DNA of 64,000 nt from an uncultured bacterium (GTDB lineage Bacteria > Cyanobacteriota > Vampirovibrionia > Gastranaerophilales > Gastranaerophilaceae): positions 1 through 64,000 of the forward strand of contig CADBUY010000006.1 of the NCBI GenBank assembly GCA_902797965.1. The letters run 5' to 3'. The notes beneath the pieces are model-generated. The model was not told the DNA's origin, did no database searches, and worked only from the letters and a program-made list of their open reading frames with translations. Numbering within the stretch: position 1 is the stretch's first letter; each line of letters begins with the position of its first letter. The position numbers and the translations under genes are program-made. Below are positions 28,323 to 36,131 of this stretch, one piece after another.

Positions 28323-29231
28323 ATGACATTTTTTGTAATTAAAAAAATTAAATATATTCTTGCAGTTATTATTATAAGCTCCACAATGCTTTGTGTACCT
28401 GTATCGGCATCAAACAATGATATATTATCAAAGATTGAGAACGATATTTTTGGGTTTGATTATTCTAAAGATTCAAATCAAAACAGAGTTTCAAGATTAG
28501 AAAAAACCATATACGGAAAAGCCTCTAATGGTGATATAAACAATAGAATAAAACGCTTGTCAGGAGATATTTCAGCCGATGTAATAGGGCTTGAGATACC
28601 GGCATCTAAAGATACATTTTTAGCAGAAGAAGAAAAAGCTGATTCTACTGTTAATTATCCTATTGTAGACGAAATTGAACAAAAATTATTCAAAAGAACT
28701 TATAAAGATAGAGATTTACACACAAGGATAGTAACAATTGAAAAAAAACTGTTCGGAAAAATCTATGATATAGATGATTATTCCGTAAGAATGGATAGAA
28801 TAAAATCAAAAATTATGCCCGAAGCACTTGCAAAACAAGAAGATTTTGAATATGAAAACGAAAGACGTTTTAGCGATAGTTCCATTAATTCCGCTGATAT
28901 TGGAGGAACTGCATTTAGCAGATTTTCTATGCCTTTCGGGCAGAAAAATTACACAAGACCTTACGCAAATTACGGTAATTACGGCTTAGCAAACGAGCAA
29001 ACAAATGAGAGTCCTAATAACCTTAATGATGATTTATCACAATTGGAATACGAGATGTTTGGTACGGAATTCTCTAATGAAGACACTCATACAAGAATTA
29101 AACGTCTTAATAGTGTTAACAAAGCAAAAAAATCATCACACAAATATGATTCACAAAAATTTAGCCAGCACATGTCGACAGCGATGGAAATCGGTGCAAT
29201 GATTCTTATGATACTTGCTATGGTTCTATAA
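28323..29231 (+). CDS. Secreted/anchored protein with five repeats of an LExxxFG..RIxRLE motif
   Basis: 302 aa, start preceded by GAGG. It has an N-terminal signal-like segment (YILAVIIISSTMLCVPVSA) and a C-terminal hydrophobic helix (AMEIGAMILMILAMVL). Between them are five copies of a roughly 24-residue unit: IENDIFGFDY...RVSRLE, LEKTIYGKAS...RIKRLS, IEQKLFKRTY...RIVTIE, IEKKLFGKIY...RMDRIK and LEYEMFGTEF...RIKRLN. The pattern is [IL]E-x2-[ILM]-[FY]-[GK], an aromatic residue, then R[IVM]xR[LI]. I do not recognise a named domain. Likely located at the cell envelope. Convergent with the Tic20-like gene with no gap. Confidence 0.7.
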   Translation: MTFFVIKKIKYILAVIIISSTMLCVPVSASNNDILSKIENDIFGFDYSKDSNQNRVSRLEKTIYGKASNGDINNRIKRLSGDISADVIGLEIPASKDTFLAEEEKADSTVNYPIVDEIEQKLFKRTYKDRDLHTRIVTIEKKLFGKIYDIDDYSVRMDRIKSKIMPEALAKQEDFEYENERRFSDSSINSADIGGTAFSRFSMPFGQKNYTRPYANYGNYGLANEQTNESPNNLNDDLSQLEYEMFGTEFSNEDTHTRIKRLNSVNKAKKSSHKYDSQKFSQHMSTAMEIGAMILMILAMVL

Positions 29232-29660
29232 TTACTTTCTTCCGGTATTTGAATTAATGATGTCTGATACCCAGGGAATATATGTAAACTGACCTAGGAA
29301 TGAAGTGATTGCAAGATAAAGAATCACAGCAGATGTGAATGCCTGCAGCAATGATAACCCGTATAATAATGCCAGAGGTGAGTTAATTACATTATTAAAC
29401 ATAAACATTATTGTATTAAAAATAGGGATTTTAGAAACTATAATAAATACAAGTTTATACAGCTCAAAGAACAAAAAATAAGCAATATACAGAAATATTG
29501 ATTGAAATGTATGATACATTATAAATTGTGTAGGGCGTTTTTTAAGCAATGCTGCCAAAATTAGCCATACAAAACCTGCCATACCTGCTGTTAAATATGT
29601 TGCAGCGGAGATAACTCTTTCTATAAAATGTACTGAATTATACTGCCTCAAGTAAATCAT
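29232..29660 (-). CDS. Probable Tic20-like membrane protein
   Basis: 142 aa with about four hydrophobic helices. The spacing and motifs resemble cyanobacterial/plastid Tic20: ERVISAATYLTAGMAG near the start, then FIMYHTFQSIFLYIAYFLFF, equivalent to the family's FxRFNTMQAILL segment, and a C-terminal AVILYLAITSFLGQFTYIP. Tic20 forms part of the plastid import channel; its role in cyanobacterial relatives is unknown. The gene overlaps the end of the TPR gene by 23 bp. The ATG has almost no space after AAAGG; the TTG three codons later is better spaced, so the start is uncertain. Confidence 0.5.
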   Translation of the reverse strand: MIYLRQYNSVHFIERVISAATYLTAGMAGFVWLILAALLKKRPTQFIMYHTFQSIFLYIAYFLFFELYKLVFIIVSKIPIFNTIMFMFNNVINSPLALLYGLSLLQAFTSAVILYLAITSFLGQFTYIPWVSDIINSNTGRK

Positions 29661-30708
29661 CCTTTCTAGCTTCTGCTATATAATCTTCAAGAACCTGAAT
29701 AAATACAAGCTTATATTCATCATTTTCGGGACGCATATTAACTGCGGCTCTATAAGTATTAATAGCTCTTTCAACCTGATTATTCATATAGAATACGTTT
29801 GCAATAAGAACATAAATACTCGGGTCAAGCTTGTTAATTTTAAGTGCTTCTTTATACTGTTCTTCAGCTTCTTCATATTTCTTAAGATTTGAATACAAGT
29901 TGCCTGCAAGTATATAGGCATTTGCCTCATTCGGATTAATTTCAATTGCTTTTTTATATAGACTAATTGCATCATCATAATCTTTAAAATCAGATTTTGC
30001 AATCGCATAACAAATATAAGCCTTATAGTTGTCACCATCAAGTGCAATTGCCTTATCAAAGTACTCATAACACTTTTCTTTGTCTTTAGACACAGCAAGA
30101 GTATTTGCTATACACAAAGCAACTGTTTTATTATTTGGTGCAAGCTCAAATACTTTGTAATAATACTCTAATGCATTTTTATAATCATACAGTTTAAAGC
30201 ATACATTACCTAAATCGACCAGAGCTGTGAGATTATTTGGATCAATAGATAATGATTTTTCATAATAGGCTCTGGCTTCAACATAATCTTCAAAATCATG
30301 ATACAAAAGTGCAATTGCATTATAAATTTCAGGATCCTGAGAATTAAAATCAAGAGTTCTGTTATAAAAATGTAATGCTCTTGCAAAATTCTTCATCTCA
30401 GCATAAGTGTTAGCAATATTGTAGTATACAAGATAATTGCTTGGATTAACCATCATTGCCTGATTAAAGTATTTAAGAGCTTTTTTGTATTCTTTTGAAT
30501 AGAACCAAATGCTGCCTAAATTAAGAAGCGTTTGAATATCTTTAGGATCAATTTCCAAAAGGCTTTCATATACAGAAATAACTTTTTCATACTGGTTATC
30601 CATTGCATATAATTTAGCTAATTCATGATAATGATCAGTATTTTTAGGCTCAATTGCCATTTTTAATACAGTTTTTTCTATCGCTTTGTTTAATTCTTGT
30701 TTTTCCAT
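29638..30708 (-). CDS. Soluble TPR-repeat protein
   Basis: 356 aa made almost entirely of about nine tandem 34-residue TPR units (for example AIALYYHDFEDY-like and LGNVCFKLYDYKNALEYYYK), with the classical W/L/G/Y/A/F/A/P positions. No signal peptide or membrane segment, so a cytoplasmic scaffold. It starts within the stop of rsfS (TAATG-type junction at 30708) and overlaps the Tic20-like gene downstream. The operon is rpiB-rsfS-TPR-Tic20-like. Confidence 0.9.
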   Translation of the reverse strand: MEKQELNKAIEKTVLKMAIEPKNTDHYHELAKLYAMDNQYEKVISVYESLLEIDPKDIQTLLNLGSIWFYSKEYKKALKYFNQAMMVNPSNYLVYYNIANTYAEMKNFARALHFYNRTLDFNSQDPEIYNAIALLYHDFEDYVEARAYYEKSLSIDPNNLTALVDLGNVCFKLYDYKNALEYYYKVFELAPNNKTVALCIANTLAVSKDKEKCYEYFDKAIALDGDNYKAYICYAIAKSDFKDYDDAISLYKKAIEINPNEANAYILAGNLYSNLKKYEEAEEQYKEALKINKLDPSIYVLIANVFYMNNQVERAINTYRAAVNMRPENDEYKLVFIQVLEDYIAEARKDDLLEAV

Positions 30709-31115
30709 TATTTCTCTACACTTTCATATTCTGAATATTCTACAGATTCCTTTAACCAAGTTTCACGAGGTATGCTGAACGCATGGCTCCAGAATTTTTC
30801 AATTGCATAAGTCGAACGTTCATCGTCCTGCAAAATATGCACAACTACATCACCATAGTCAATTAAGTTCCACCTGTTTTTTGCATCATTTTCTTTACCA
30901 AGAGGTAATCTGGAAAACGTATTTTTTATTTTTTCTGATAAATTTTCGGTTAAAGATTTAACCTGTGTACTTGTTTGAGCCGAACAAATTACAAAATAAT
31001 CAGCAAATGATGATACATTGCTAATATTTAGTATTGATATGTTGCTGGCAATTTTTTCATCCAATATTCTCGCTATTACACAAGCAAATTTATATGATGT
31101 TAATTCTTCTGTCAT
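30708..31115 (-). CDS. rsfS: Ribosomal silencing factor RsfS
   Basis: 135 aa. RsfS binds ribosomal protein L14 (uL14) and blocks subunit joining in stationary phase. Typical motifs: ILDEKIASNISILNI, FADYFVICSAQTSTQVKSL, and WNLIDYGDVVVHILQDDERS then the final YAIEKFWS. It sits 9 bp downstream of rpiB and overlaps the TPR gene start. Confidence 0.95.
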   Translation of the reverse strand: MTEELTSYKFACVIARILDEKIASNISILNISNVSSFADYFVICSAQTSTQVKSLTENLSEKIKNTFSRLPLGKENDAKNRWNLIDYGDVVVHILQDDERSTYAIEKFWSHAFSIPRETWLKESVEYSEYESVEK

Positions 31116-31124
31116 TTATTAATC

Positions 31125-31580
31125 CTATATCATGTCTATTCTTTTTTTATGCCTGCCGCCTTCAAACGGCGTATTTAACCAAATGTCTACAATATCAAGC
31201 GCAAGTCCGCTTCCCGTAATTCTTTCTCCAAGACATAAAATATTTGAATCATTGTGCATTCTTGTCATTCTTGCAGAAAATGTATCAGTACAATGAGAAG
31301 CACGTATACCTTTGTATCTGTTTGCAGCGATTGACATACCAATCCCTGTTCCGCAAACCAGTATACCTTTTACCCCATCATTTACACCATCATTTACCCC
31401 ATTATTTACCCCACCTGCTACACGTTCAGCAACAATTTTTGCATAAACAGGATAGTCGCAGGACTCAGTATTATAGCAGCCAAAATCTTCAATATCGAGA
31501 CCTTGTCCTTTTAAATGATTAATTATTTCATTTTTTAGCTTGAATCCGCCGTGATCTGAGGCTATTAAAATCTTTGTCAT
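31125..31580 (-). CDS. rpiB: Ribose-5-phosphate isomerase B with repeat-expanded loop
   Basis: 151 aa RpiB/LacAB isomerase of the pentose phosphate pathway (ribose-5-P to ribulose-5-P). ASDHGGFKLKNEI binds phosphate; GILVCGTGIGMSIAANR has the catalytic Cys; DTFSARMTRMHNDSNILCLG and FEGGRHKKRID are family signatures. Just before the catalytic motif the usual short turn is replaced by a run reading GGVNNGVNDGVNDGVKG, about nine residues longer than standard. It is encoded by 3.75 copies of a 12-bp unit (31369-31412). First gene of the rpiB-rsfS-TPR-Tic20-like operon; start has AGAGGAG. Confidence 0.96.
   Translation of the reverse strand: MTKILIASDHGGFKLKNEIINHLKGQGLDIEDFGCYNTESCDYPVYAKIVAERVAGGVNNGVNDGVNDGVKGILVCGTGIGMSIAANRYKGIRASHCTDTFSARMTRMHNDSNILCLGERITGSGLALDIVDIWLNTPFEGGRHKKRIDMI
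31369..31412 (-). repeat. 12-bp minisatellite (GGGGTAAATRAT) inside rpiB
   Basis: On the minus strand: GGGGTAAATAAT, GGGGTAAATGAT, GGTGTAAATGAT, GGGGTAAA. In-frame, encoding G-V-N-N/D repeats. Three of the four units contain the octamer that is overrepresented across the window. Confidence 0.9.
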
Positions 31581-31658
31581 AAGCTCCTCTACTTAGTAAA
31601 TTGTAACATTTTTGAAACAATTTAGCAATATTTATTAGTTTTCGATTTTAATAAATGT

Positions 31659-32426
31659 ATGAAGTGTAATTTTAATAGTGTGAATATAGGATTCAAAGCT
31701 GCGATAACAGATAAAGAAATTGACTCTTTTAAAACAACACAGCAGCATTTTAGCGACTGCTATATTATGACAAGCCTGGAATCTTTATCACATACAGAAA
31801 ACGGCAGAAGAATTTTAAAGAAGCATATTGAGCATGATGATAAAAACCCCATGCTCATAAATTGCTACCTATACACCCCGACAGGTCTGCTTGAAAAGTA
31901 CCCGATACCGACAAATGCTGTAGTACGCGGATATGAAAAGCTTTATGAAACGCAAGACAACGAAATTATCAGAAGCATGGATATTTCAGTAGGTGAATAC
32001 GAAAAACGATATAAGGCTAAACCATGGATATGCAGATTTACTGATGATTTCAAGACTTATACATTTGAAAACGGCATTCCGTCACACTTTATGGAAATAT
32101 TAACAGGCAGAGAACCAACGGTTAATATTGCAGAAACAGACTTTAATATTGACCTGACATCAAAAAAAGACGAGGTTATGGAACTGTTCAAGCGTATGGA
32201 TAAAGATAAAAATTACAGTTTAGTAATTGGTACCGGTATTAAAATGCTTGACGGAAGAACATGGCATGTATACGTTCTGGAAGATGTAGATTTGAATAAT
32301 AATACAATAACAGTAAAAAATAAACGCGGTAACATTACAAAAACAATGAATATTGATACTGCACTTAATACATTTAAATTCATTGTCGGATATTTTAACG
32401 AAGATCTTAAACCTAAATTCCAGTAA
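31659..32426 (+). CDS. Possible calpain-like (C2) cysteine peptidase
   Basis: 255 aa, no certain family. QHFSDCYIMTSLESLSHTEN resembles the calpain active-site segment (Gln, then Asp-Cys-aromatic followed by a Ser/Ala-Leu helix). TWHVYVLEDVDLNNNTITVKNKRG resembles the later His-x-Tyr...Asn-x-x-Gly block that carries the catalytic His and Asn. The Trp after the Cys is Tyr here, so activity is not assured. The N terminus (MKCNFNSVNIGFKA) has no signal peptide but shares an Asn-rich NxGF/NxNF element with the 56-aa gene at 45237. ATG lacks a clear ribosome site. Divergent from rpiB, 78-bp gap. Confidence 0.5.
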   Translation: MKCNFNSVNIGFKAAITDKEIDSFKTTQQHFSDCYIMTSLESLSHTENGRRILKKHIEHDDKNPMLINCYLYTPTGLLEKYPIPTNAVVRGYEKLYETQDNEIIRSMDISVGEYEKRYKAKPWICRFTDDFKTYTFENGIPSHFMEILTGREPTVNIAETDFNIDLTSKKDEVMELFKRMDKDKNYSLVIGTGIKMLDGRTWHVYVLEDVDLNNNTITVKNKRGNITKTMNIDTALNTFKFIVGYFNEDLKPKFQ

Positions 32427-32447
32427 TATTAGCAAAAATACAGATAA

Positions 32448-32603
32448 GGTGTTATCCAAAAAGACAAAAATTACGATTAATTTTCCTTACGGGATAAAAC
32501 CCATCCCCACCCCTCCCTAATTAGGGAGGGGGTAGCTCTTGACTTTTGCTTGCAAAAGCTTAGAGATACGGGAGGGTGTCAATTATTTGACTTTTTGGTC
32601 ACC
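32448..32603. repeat. Degenerate element with GGTGTCCAAAAAGTCAAAA-type inverted ends
   Basis: Left end (32448-32472) GGTGTTATCCAAAAAGACAA and right end (32580-32603) TTTGACTTTTTGGTCACC are imperfect inverses and match the ends of the better-preserved element at 48783-48927. The interior differs and contains a CCCTCCCTAATTAGGGAGGG palindrome. Lies between the convergent calpain-like and uridine kinase genes. The remaining bases to 32697 hold two TTTACCCC octamers (32607 and 32685) and no gene. Confidence 0.55.
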
Positions 32604-32697
32604 ATCTTTACCCCTAATATACTACTGAACTTACTACTAAAAAAATCCCACCTAGGATTTACCCACAATACTTACTCCTCAATATTTACCCCCCCCC

Positions 32698-33582
32698 TTA
32701 GGACTCAAAATTGTTGGTAATAGTATAAATATACTCTAAGATTTGGGCAAAATAATTCAAATTAGAAGCACCGTTAATTATAATATCTGCATCCGTTCTA
32801 TATGGTTTAACGTACTTTTCACCGGCAATTGATATGTATTTCCAATGTTTTTTTGCGTTATCCAAATCCTGATTACGTTCAGTACATGCTCTGTTCATAA
32901 ACCATTTTTCACGCAGCTCATTATCGGTTTCAACATAAATTTTTATATCAAAAATATCACTGTTATTGCCATACATAGATGCCATACCTTCGACTACAAC
33001 AATTTTTCTTGATAAAACAGGTATAGAATTAGGAACAGAAACTCCTGTACCATTGGGTAAATACTGCGGTGAACGTATATCTTCACCCTTAGAGATTTTA
33101 TCTAAATCGTTCTTTAATACATCAAGCTGAAAACTGTTTGGGGAATCAACATCATAACCGTTATCTCTCAGTGCATCAAATGAACCAAATTGAGCTATTA
33201 AAGATGAAATGTCATTAAAATAATTATCAGTGTTAATGATAGATACAGGCATTTCAAACTGTTTAATTACTTCTTTAATTTTATTACAGATAGTAGATTT
33301 TCCGGAAGCAGACTCTCCTGTAATACCTATCATTATCCTTTTTTCGGGATTATGAATAAGCCGTTTAGAAAATTTTTGAATAAAATCATATTTAACTTCT
33401 TTGAATATTGGTTGAGGTAATTTGCTATCATAAGCCAATATTTGCTTAAATTTAGATTGCAAATAAAACGCAAGAAACTCTCTTCCTGTTTTTTGGTTGA
33501 AATCAGGTTTTAATATTTTGTCGTCAGAATCAAGTTCTTTCTTTATTAAATGGCTAATGCCTATGTTTGTATCTTCGTTCAT
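32698..33582 (-). CDS. Uridine kinase-like / phosphoribulokinase-family P-loop kinase
   Basis: 294 aa. P-loop IGITGESASGKSTI lies after about 80 N-terminal residues; later blocks SIINTDNYFNDIS (substrate Asp), SPNSFQLDVLKNDL, KIVVVEGMASMYG and WFMNRACTERNQDLDNAKKHW fit the uridine kinase/PRK family. The 80-residue N-terminal extension is not typical of Udk, so the acceptor could differ from uridine. Monocistronic. Its 3' end runs into the C-rich tract at 32690. Confidence 0.75.
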   Translation of the reverse strand: MNEDTNIGISHLIKKELDSDDKILKPDFNQKTGREFLAFYLQSKFKQILAYDSKLPQPIFKEVKYDFIQKFSKRLIHNPEKRIMIGITGESASGKSTICNKIKEVIKQFEMPVSIINTDNYFNDISSLIAQFGSFDALRDNGYDVDSPNSFQLDVLKNDLDKISKGEDIRSPQYLPNGTGVSVPNSIPVLSRKIVVVEGMASMYGNNSDIFDIKIYVETDNELREKWFMNRACTERNQDLDNAKKHWKYISIAGEKYVKPYRTDADIIINGASNLNYFAQILEYIYTITNNFES

Positions 33583-33662
33583 ACTATTATTCTATAATTA
33601 TACCCGCAAGAAATTAATTTTCAACAATGGTAAATTAAATCGTTAAACTTATCCTCGAATTG

Positions 33663-34130
33663 CTCTTTTTCCCAGTTGAATGAGAGGGATTAAGTGAAGG
33701 GAGTATTCTTTTTTCCCCTCCCCTCTGGACTCTGCCGAAAGAAAGGTGACTAAATGTCACGTTTCTTGAGAGGTAGGTTAGGGCGGGGGATGATTTTTTG
33801 TTTCCCCTCCCTTATTAGGGAGGGCAAGGGAGGGTAATAATTATGATTGAATAAGTTTTAATATACACCCCTCCTAACCTCACCTAAAAAGGGGAGGAAC
33901 ATAACTACTACTATCAAGCCTCACAATGACAATAATTTGTTCCCTCTCCTATTGAGGAGAGGGTTAGGGTGAGGTTTATTTTCTTTTCCCTTCCCTCTGG
34001 GGAGGGTTAGGGTGGGGGATGATTTTTTGTTTCCCCTCCCTTATTAGGGAGGGCAAGGGAGGGTGTTAATTATGATTGAATAAGTTTTAATATACACCCC
34101 ACCTTACCTCCCCTAAAAAGGGGAGGAAAA
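33663..34130. repeat. Intergenic block of modular palindromic repeats
   Basis: Two GTGTTAATTATGATTG-type modules (about 33800-33930 and 34042-34130; the first lacks the GTGTT part), the GTGAC/GTCAC hairpin element (33728-33789) and a CTCTCC...GGAGAGG hairpin with GGGTGAGG. No gene is visible between udk and 34249. Confidence 0.8.
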
Positions 34131-34143
34131 ATTAATACTACAA

Positions 34144-34167
34144 AGCCTTCGTTTATTAACGAAGGCT
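34144..34167 (-). terminator. Terminator-like hairpin
   Basis: Perfect stem AGCCTTCGTT-TATT-AACGAAGGCT, followed on the minus strand by TTTGTAG...TTTTTCC. It lies about 80 bp past the stop of the 249-aa gene at 34249. Confidence 0.65.
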
Positions 34168-34248
34168 CGATGTTGATTGATATAAAAATATTTTTTCTGG
34201 TGAGGATTAGCTCCCACCCTATCCCTCCCCCGTGTGGAGGGAATATTA

Positions 34249-34998
34249 TTATGCAAGTCCGAATTTTGGTGCTGCGTCTTTGATAGATGAACCAAGTTCC
34301 TGTTCGATAGATTCTTTTCTTTGTTTTACAAGCTCGAGTTCTGCTGCGATTGATTCTTTATCTGCTTCGTAATCTGCCTGTTCTTCTGCAAGTAGATCCA
34401 TTTCCCATTCTTTTTGACCGTCTAATTGTTCTTTCATTGCTTCTAACCAATCATCAACTTGTTGTGCATATTGTGTCTTAAAATTATTAACTTGTTGAGT
34501 TATTTGGCTTTGATATTGCTGAACAAATCTTGCAGCCTGAATGACTTTAGAATAACCATTTTTATCAAGTGGTGTTCCAGTATATCCATCGGCGGTATAT
34601 TTTGGATCATCATCTGTTGAATCCTTTGTTTTGCTAAATGCTACACTATTTTGCATATATAATGCTAATGCACTTTCATCGCAACCAGTCTGTTGTATAG
34701 CTGCTTGCATAGCTTGTGTTAGTACGCCATTTGTACCATAAGCACCGGCTCCGGCATAAATACCGCTAGGATCGAAACCACAAGTAAAGATACTGTTTGC
34801 ATTATTTGTTGCATAATTTTTATAAGCTTGTGCTTGTCGCTCGAGTTGTTTTTCTAATTTTGAGTAATATTTTTCGCGTTTCTTAACCTTACTTTCCATT
34901 CTTGAAAGTAGGGTTCCATTATGAAGCTGTTTTAGCGTAAGCTTGTTCTGCTTACGTTGCAGCCTCATTTTTTCATGTAGTAACATTAGAAACGCCAT
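34249..34998 (-). CDS. Coiled-coil orphan protein
   Basis: 249 aa from ATG 34998; the frame is open 71 codons further up but runs through a hairpin cluster. Residues 1-60 are a basic amphipathic helix/coiled coil (MRLQRKQNKLTLKQL...KYYSKLEKQLERQAQ). A Gly-rich middle (GIYAGAGAYGTNG) and Gln-rich helices follow (IQAARFVQQYQSQITQQVNN), then an acidic coiled coil (LAEEQADYEADKESIAAELE). Ends in FGLA. Not recognised. The heptads and lack of signal peptide suggest a structural or secretion-related protein, but that is a guess. Shared-type promoter box at 35034-35069. Confidence 0.65.
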   Translation of the reverse strand: MAFLMLLHEKMRLQRKQNKLTLKQLHNGTLLSRMESKVKKREKYYSKLEKQLERQAQAYKNYATNNANSIFTCGFDPSGIYAGAGAYGTNGVLTQAMQAAIQQTGCDESALALYMQNSVAFSKTKDSTDDDPKYTADGYTGTPLDKNGYSKVIQAARFVQQYQSQITQQVNNFKTQYAQQVDDWLEAMKEQLDGQKEWEMDLLAEEQADYEADKESIAAELELVKQRKESIEQELGSSIKDAAPKFGLA

Positions 34999-35033
34999 CT
35001 TTAATCTTGCTCCGTATAAATTTTTTATACTCT

Positions 35034-35069
35034 TATATATATAAAGTATATTTAGCCCAATAAATTTCA
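35034..35069 (-). promoter_or_regulatory. Shared promoter-like motif (downstream box perfect)
   Basis: Minus strand TGAAAT, 15 nt, TACTTTATATATATA. The downstream box is identical over 15 nt to that before the RHH gene (51943); the upstream box is degenerate. An alternative GTCAAT lies 9 nt further upstream. About 36 nt to ATG 34998. Confidence 0.45.
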
Positions 35070-35108
35070 ATAATTGACAAATTTTGTTACAATTCTTTAC
35101 AAAAAAGA

Positions 35109-35312
35109 GTGTGCGGAAAAAGTCGAAAAATGACAATTTTTCGAACTTTTTCAAACACGACCTAAAGTGTGTGAAATGCGGGTTGTGTGCTATCCCGCAC
35201 ACAACCCGCATTGAAACCGTTCTATGGAACTTGCGAAAAAAATTAAAATTTTCCGCAAGCTCATATTGTTACAAAATTTAAAATGGGCAAAATTGCTATG
35301 TCAATTTTGCCC
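35109..35312. other. Cluster of four strong stem-loops
   Basis: In 200 bp: (1) 35109-35158, about 17 paired bases with one bulge (GAAAAAGT-CGAAAAAT arms); (2) 35175-35212, a perfect 16-bp stem AATGCGGGTTGTGTGC with a 6-nt loop; (3) 35230-35259, CTTGCG/CGCAAG with A/T arms; (4) 35285-35312, a perfect 11-bp stem GGGCAAAATTG with a 6-nt loop. Hairpin 4 lies 40 bp past the 50-aa gene and probably terminates it (minus strand). The others lie upstream of the 249-aa gene. No convincing reading frame crosses it. Confidence 0.8.
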
Positions 35313-35351
35313 AATGATAATCTTGTTTTACCACCCCAAATCAGCAATAAC

Positions 35352-35504
35352 TTAAGCAAGACCCAATGCTTTTCGGTACCAAGAGAAAGACTCAACTTCC
35401 AAACCGTTGAAAGTTGTTTTTACCTGTTGTTTTTTCAGATAGTTTTCAAACTCATCATTGAATGCGGACTTAACTGTTTTTGAATCCTTAGAAATTACTT
35501 TCAT
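35352..35504 (-). CDS. Small orphan protein (50 aa)
   Basis: 50 aa from ATG 35504 with GGAG 8-11 nt upstream; ten further in-frame codons upstream are unlikely to be used. Starts MKVISKDSKTVKSAFNDEF and ends WYRKALGLA; basic, no membrane segment. Not recognised. It shares the promoter motif type with other orphan genes and ends in GLA like the 249-aa neighbour. A hairpin terminator follows at 35285-35312. Confidence 0.6.
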   Translation of the reverse strand: MKVISKDSKTVKSAFNDEFENYLKKQQVKTTFNGLEVESFSWYRKALGLA

Positions 35505-35578
35505 ATTTTCTACTCCTATATTAGTAACACACATTTTATATTTATATTTATATTTGCATACAGTTAATATCTACACTT

Positions 35579-35614
35579 TATATATTTATATTACAATATT
35601 TTAAAATATTTGAC
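35579..35614 (-). promoter_or_regulatory. Shared bipartite promoter-like motif (orphan-gene type)
   Basis: Minus strand GTCAAA, 15 nt, TAATATAAATATATA, about 75 nt before ATG 35504. Upstream of it, TTACAAATCTTTACATT is nearly identical to TTACAAATCTTCACATT before the 53-aa gene at 55930. Confidence 0.5.
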
Positions 35615-35774
35615 AATTACAATGTAAAGATTTGTAAGGGAATTTGTCAAAAATCATTCTTTAGAATAATATGGTGTATAATTATTTTTAACTAATTTTG
35701 CAATTAAATACTATGCAAATAGTAGTAGAAATAAATATAAGTGTATCAAAGAAATAAAAAACACACCGTCAATG

Positions 35775-36045
35775 ACAGTTCCCCTCGCCCTTGAGGGGAG
35801 AGGGGTGAGGGTGTTAATTATGATTGAATAAATTCCAATACACACCCCACCTAACCTCCCCTATTGAGGGGAGGTACAAAACTACTACTAACGAGCCTTA
35901 CAATGACCGTTTTCCCTCCCTTGCGGGACTCTGCCGAAAGAAAGGTGACTAAATGTCACGTTTCTTGAGAGGTAGGTCAGGGTGGGGGATGATTATATAT
36001 TAATAAAAACTATCCCCCTCTTTAATTCTCCCCCGAGGGGAGATA
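35775..36045. repeat. Modular repeat block in a divergent promoter region
   Basis: One GTGTTAATTATGATTG module (about 35790-35910), one GTGAC/GTCAC hairpin element (35927-35988) and one TATCCCCCTC...CTCCCCCGAGGGGAG module (36009-36042). Lies between the divergent 50-aa gene and the secreted 167-aa protein; no gene inside. Confidence 0.8.
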
Positions 36046-36131
36046 AAAATATAAATATCGATTCACGATTCATAATTCACGACAAAGAAAATTATATAGA
36101 TTTTTAGTAAAATATTGTTATAATTAAAGGT

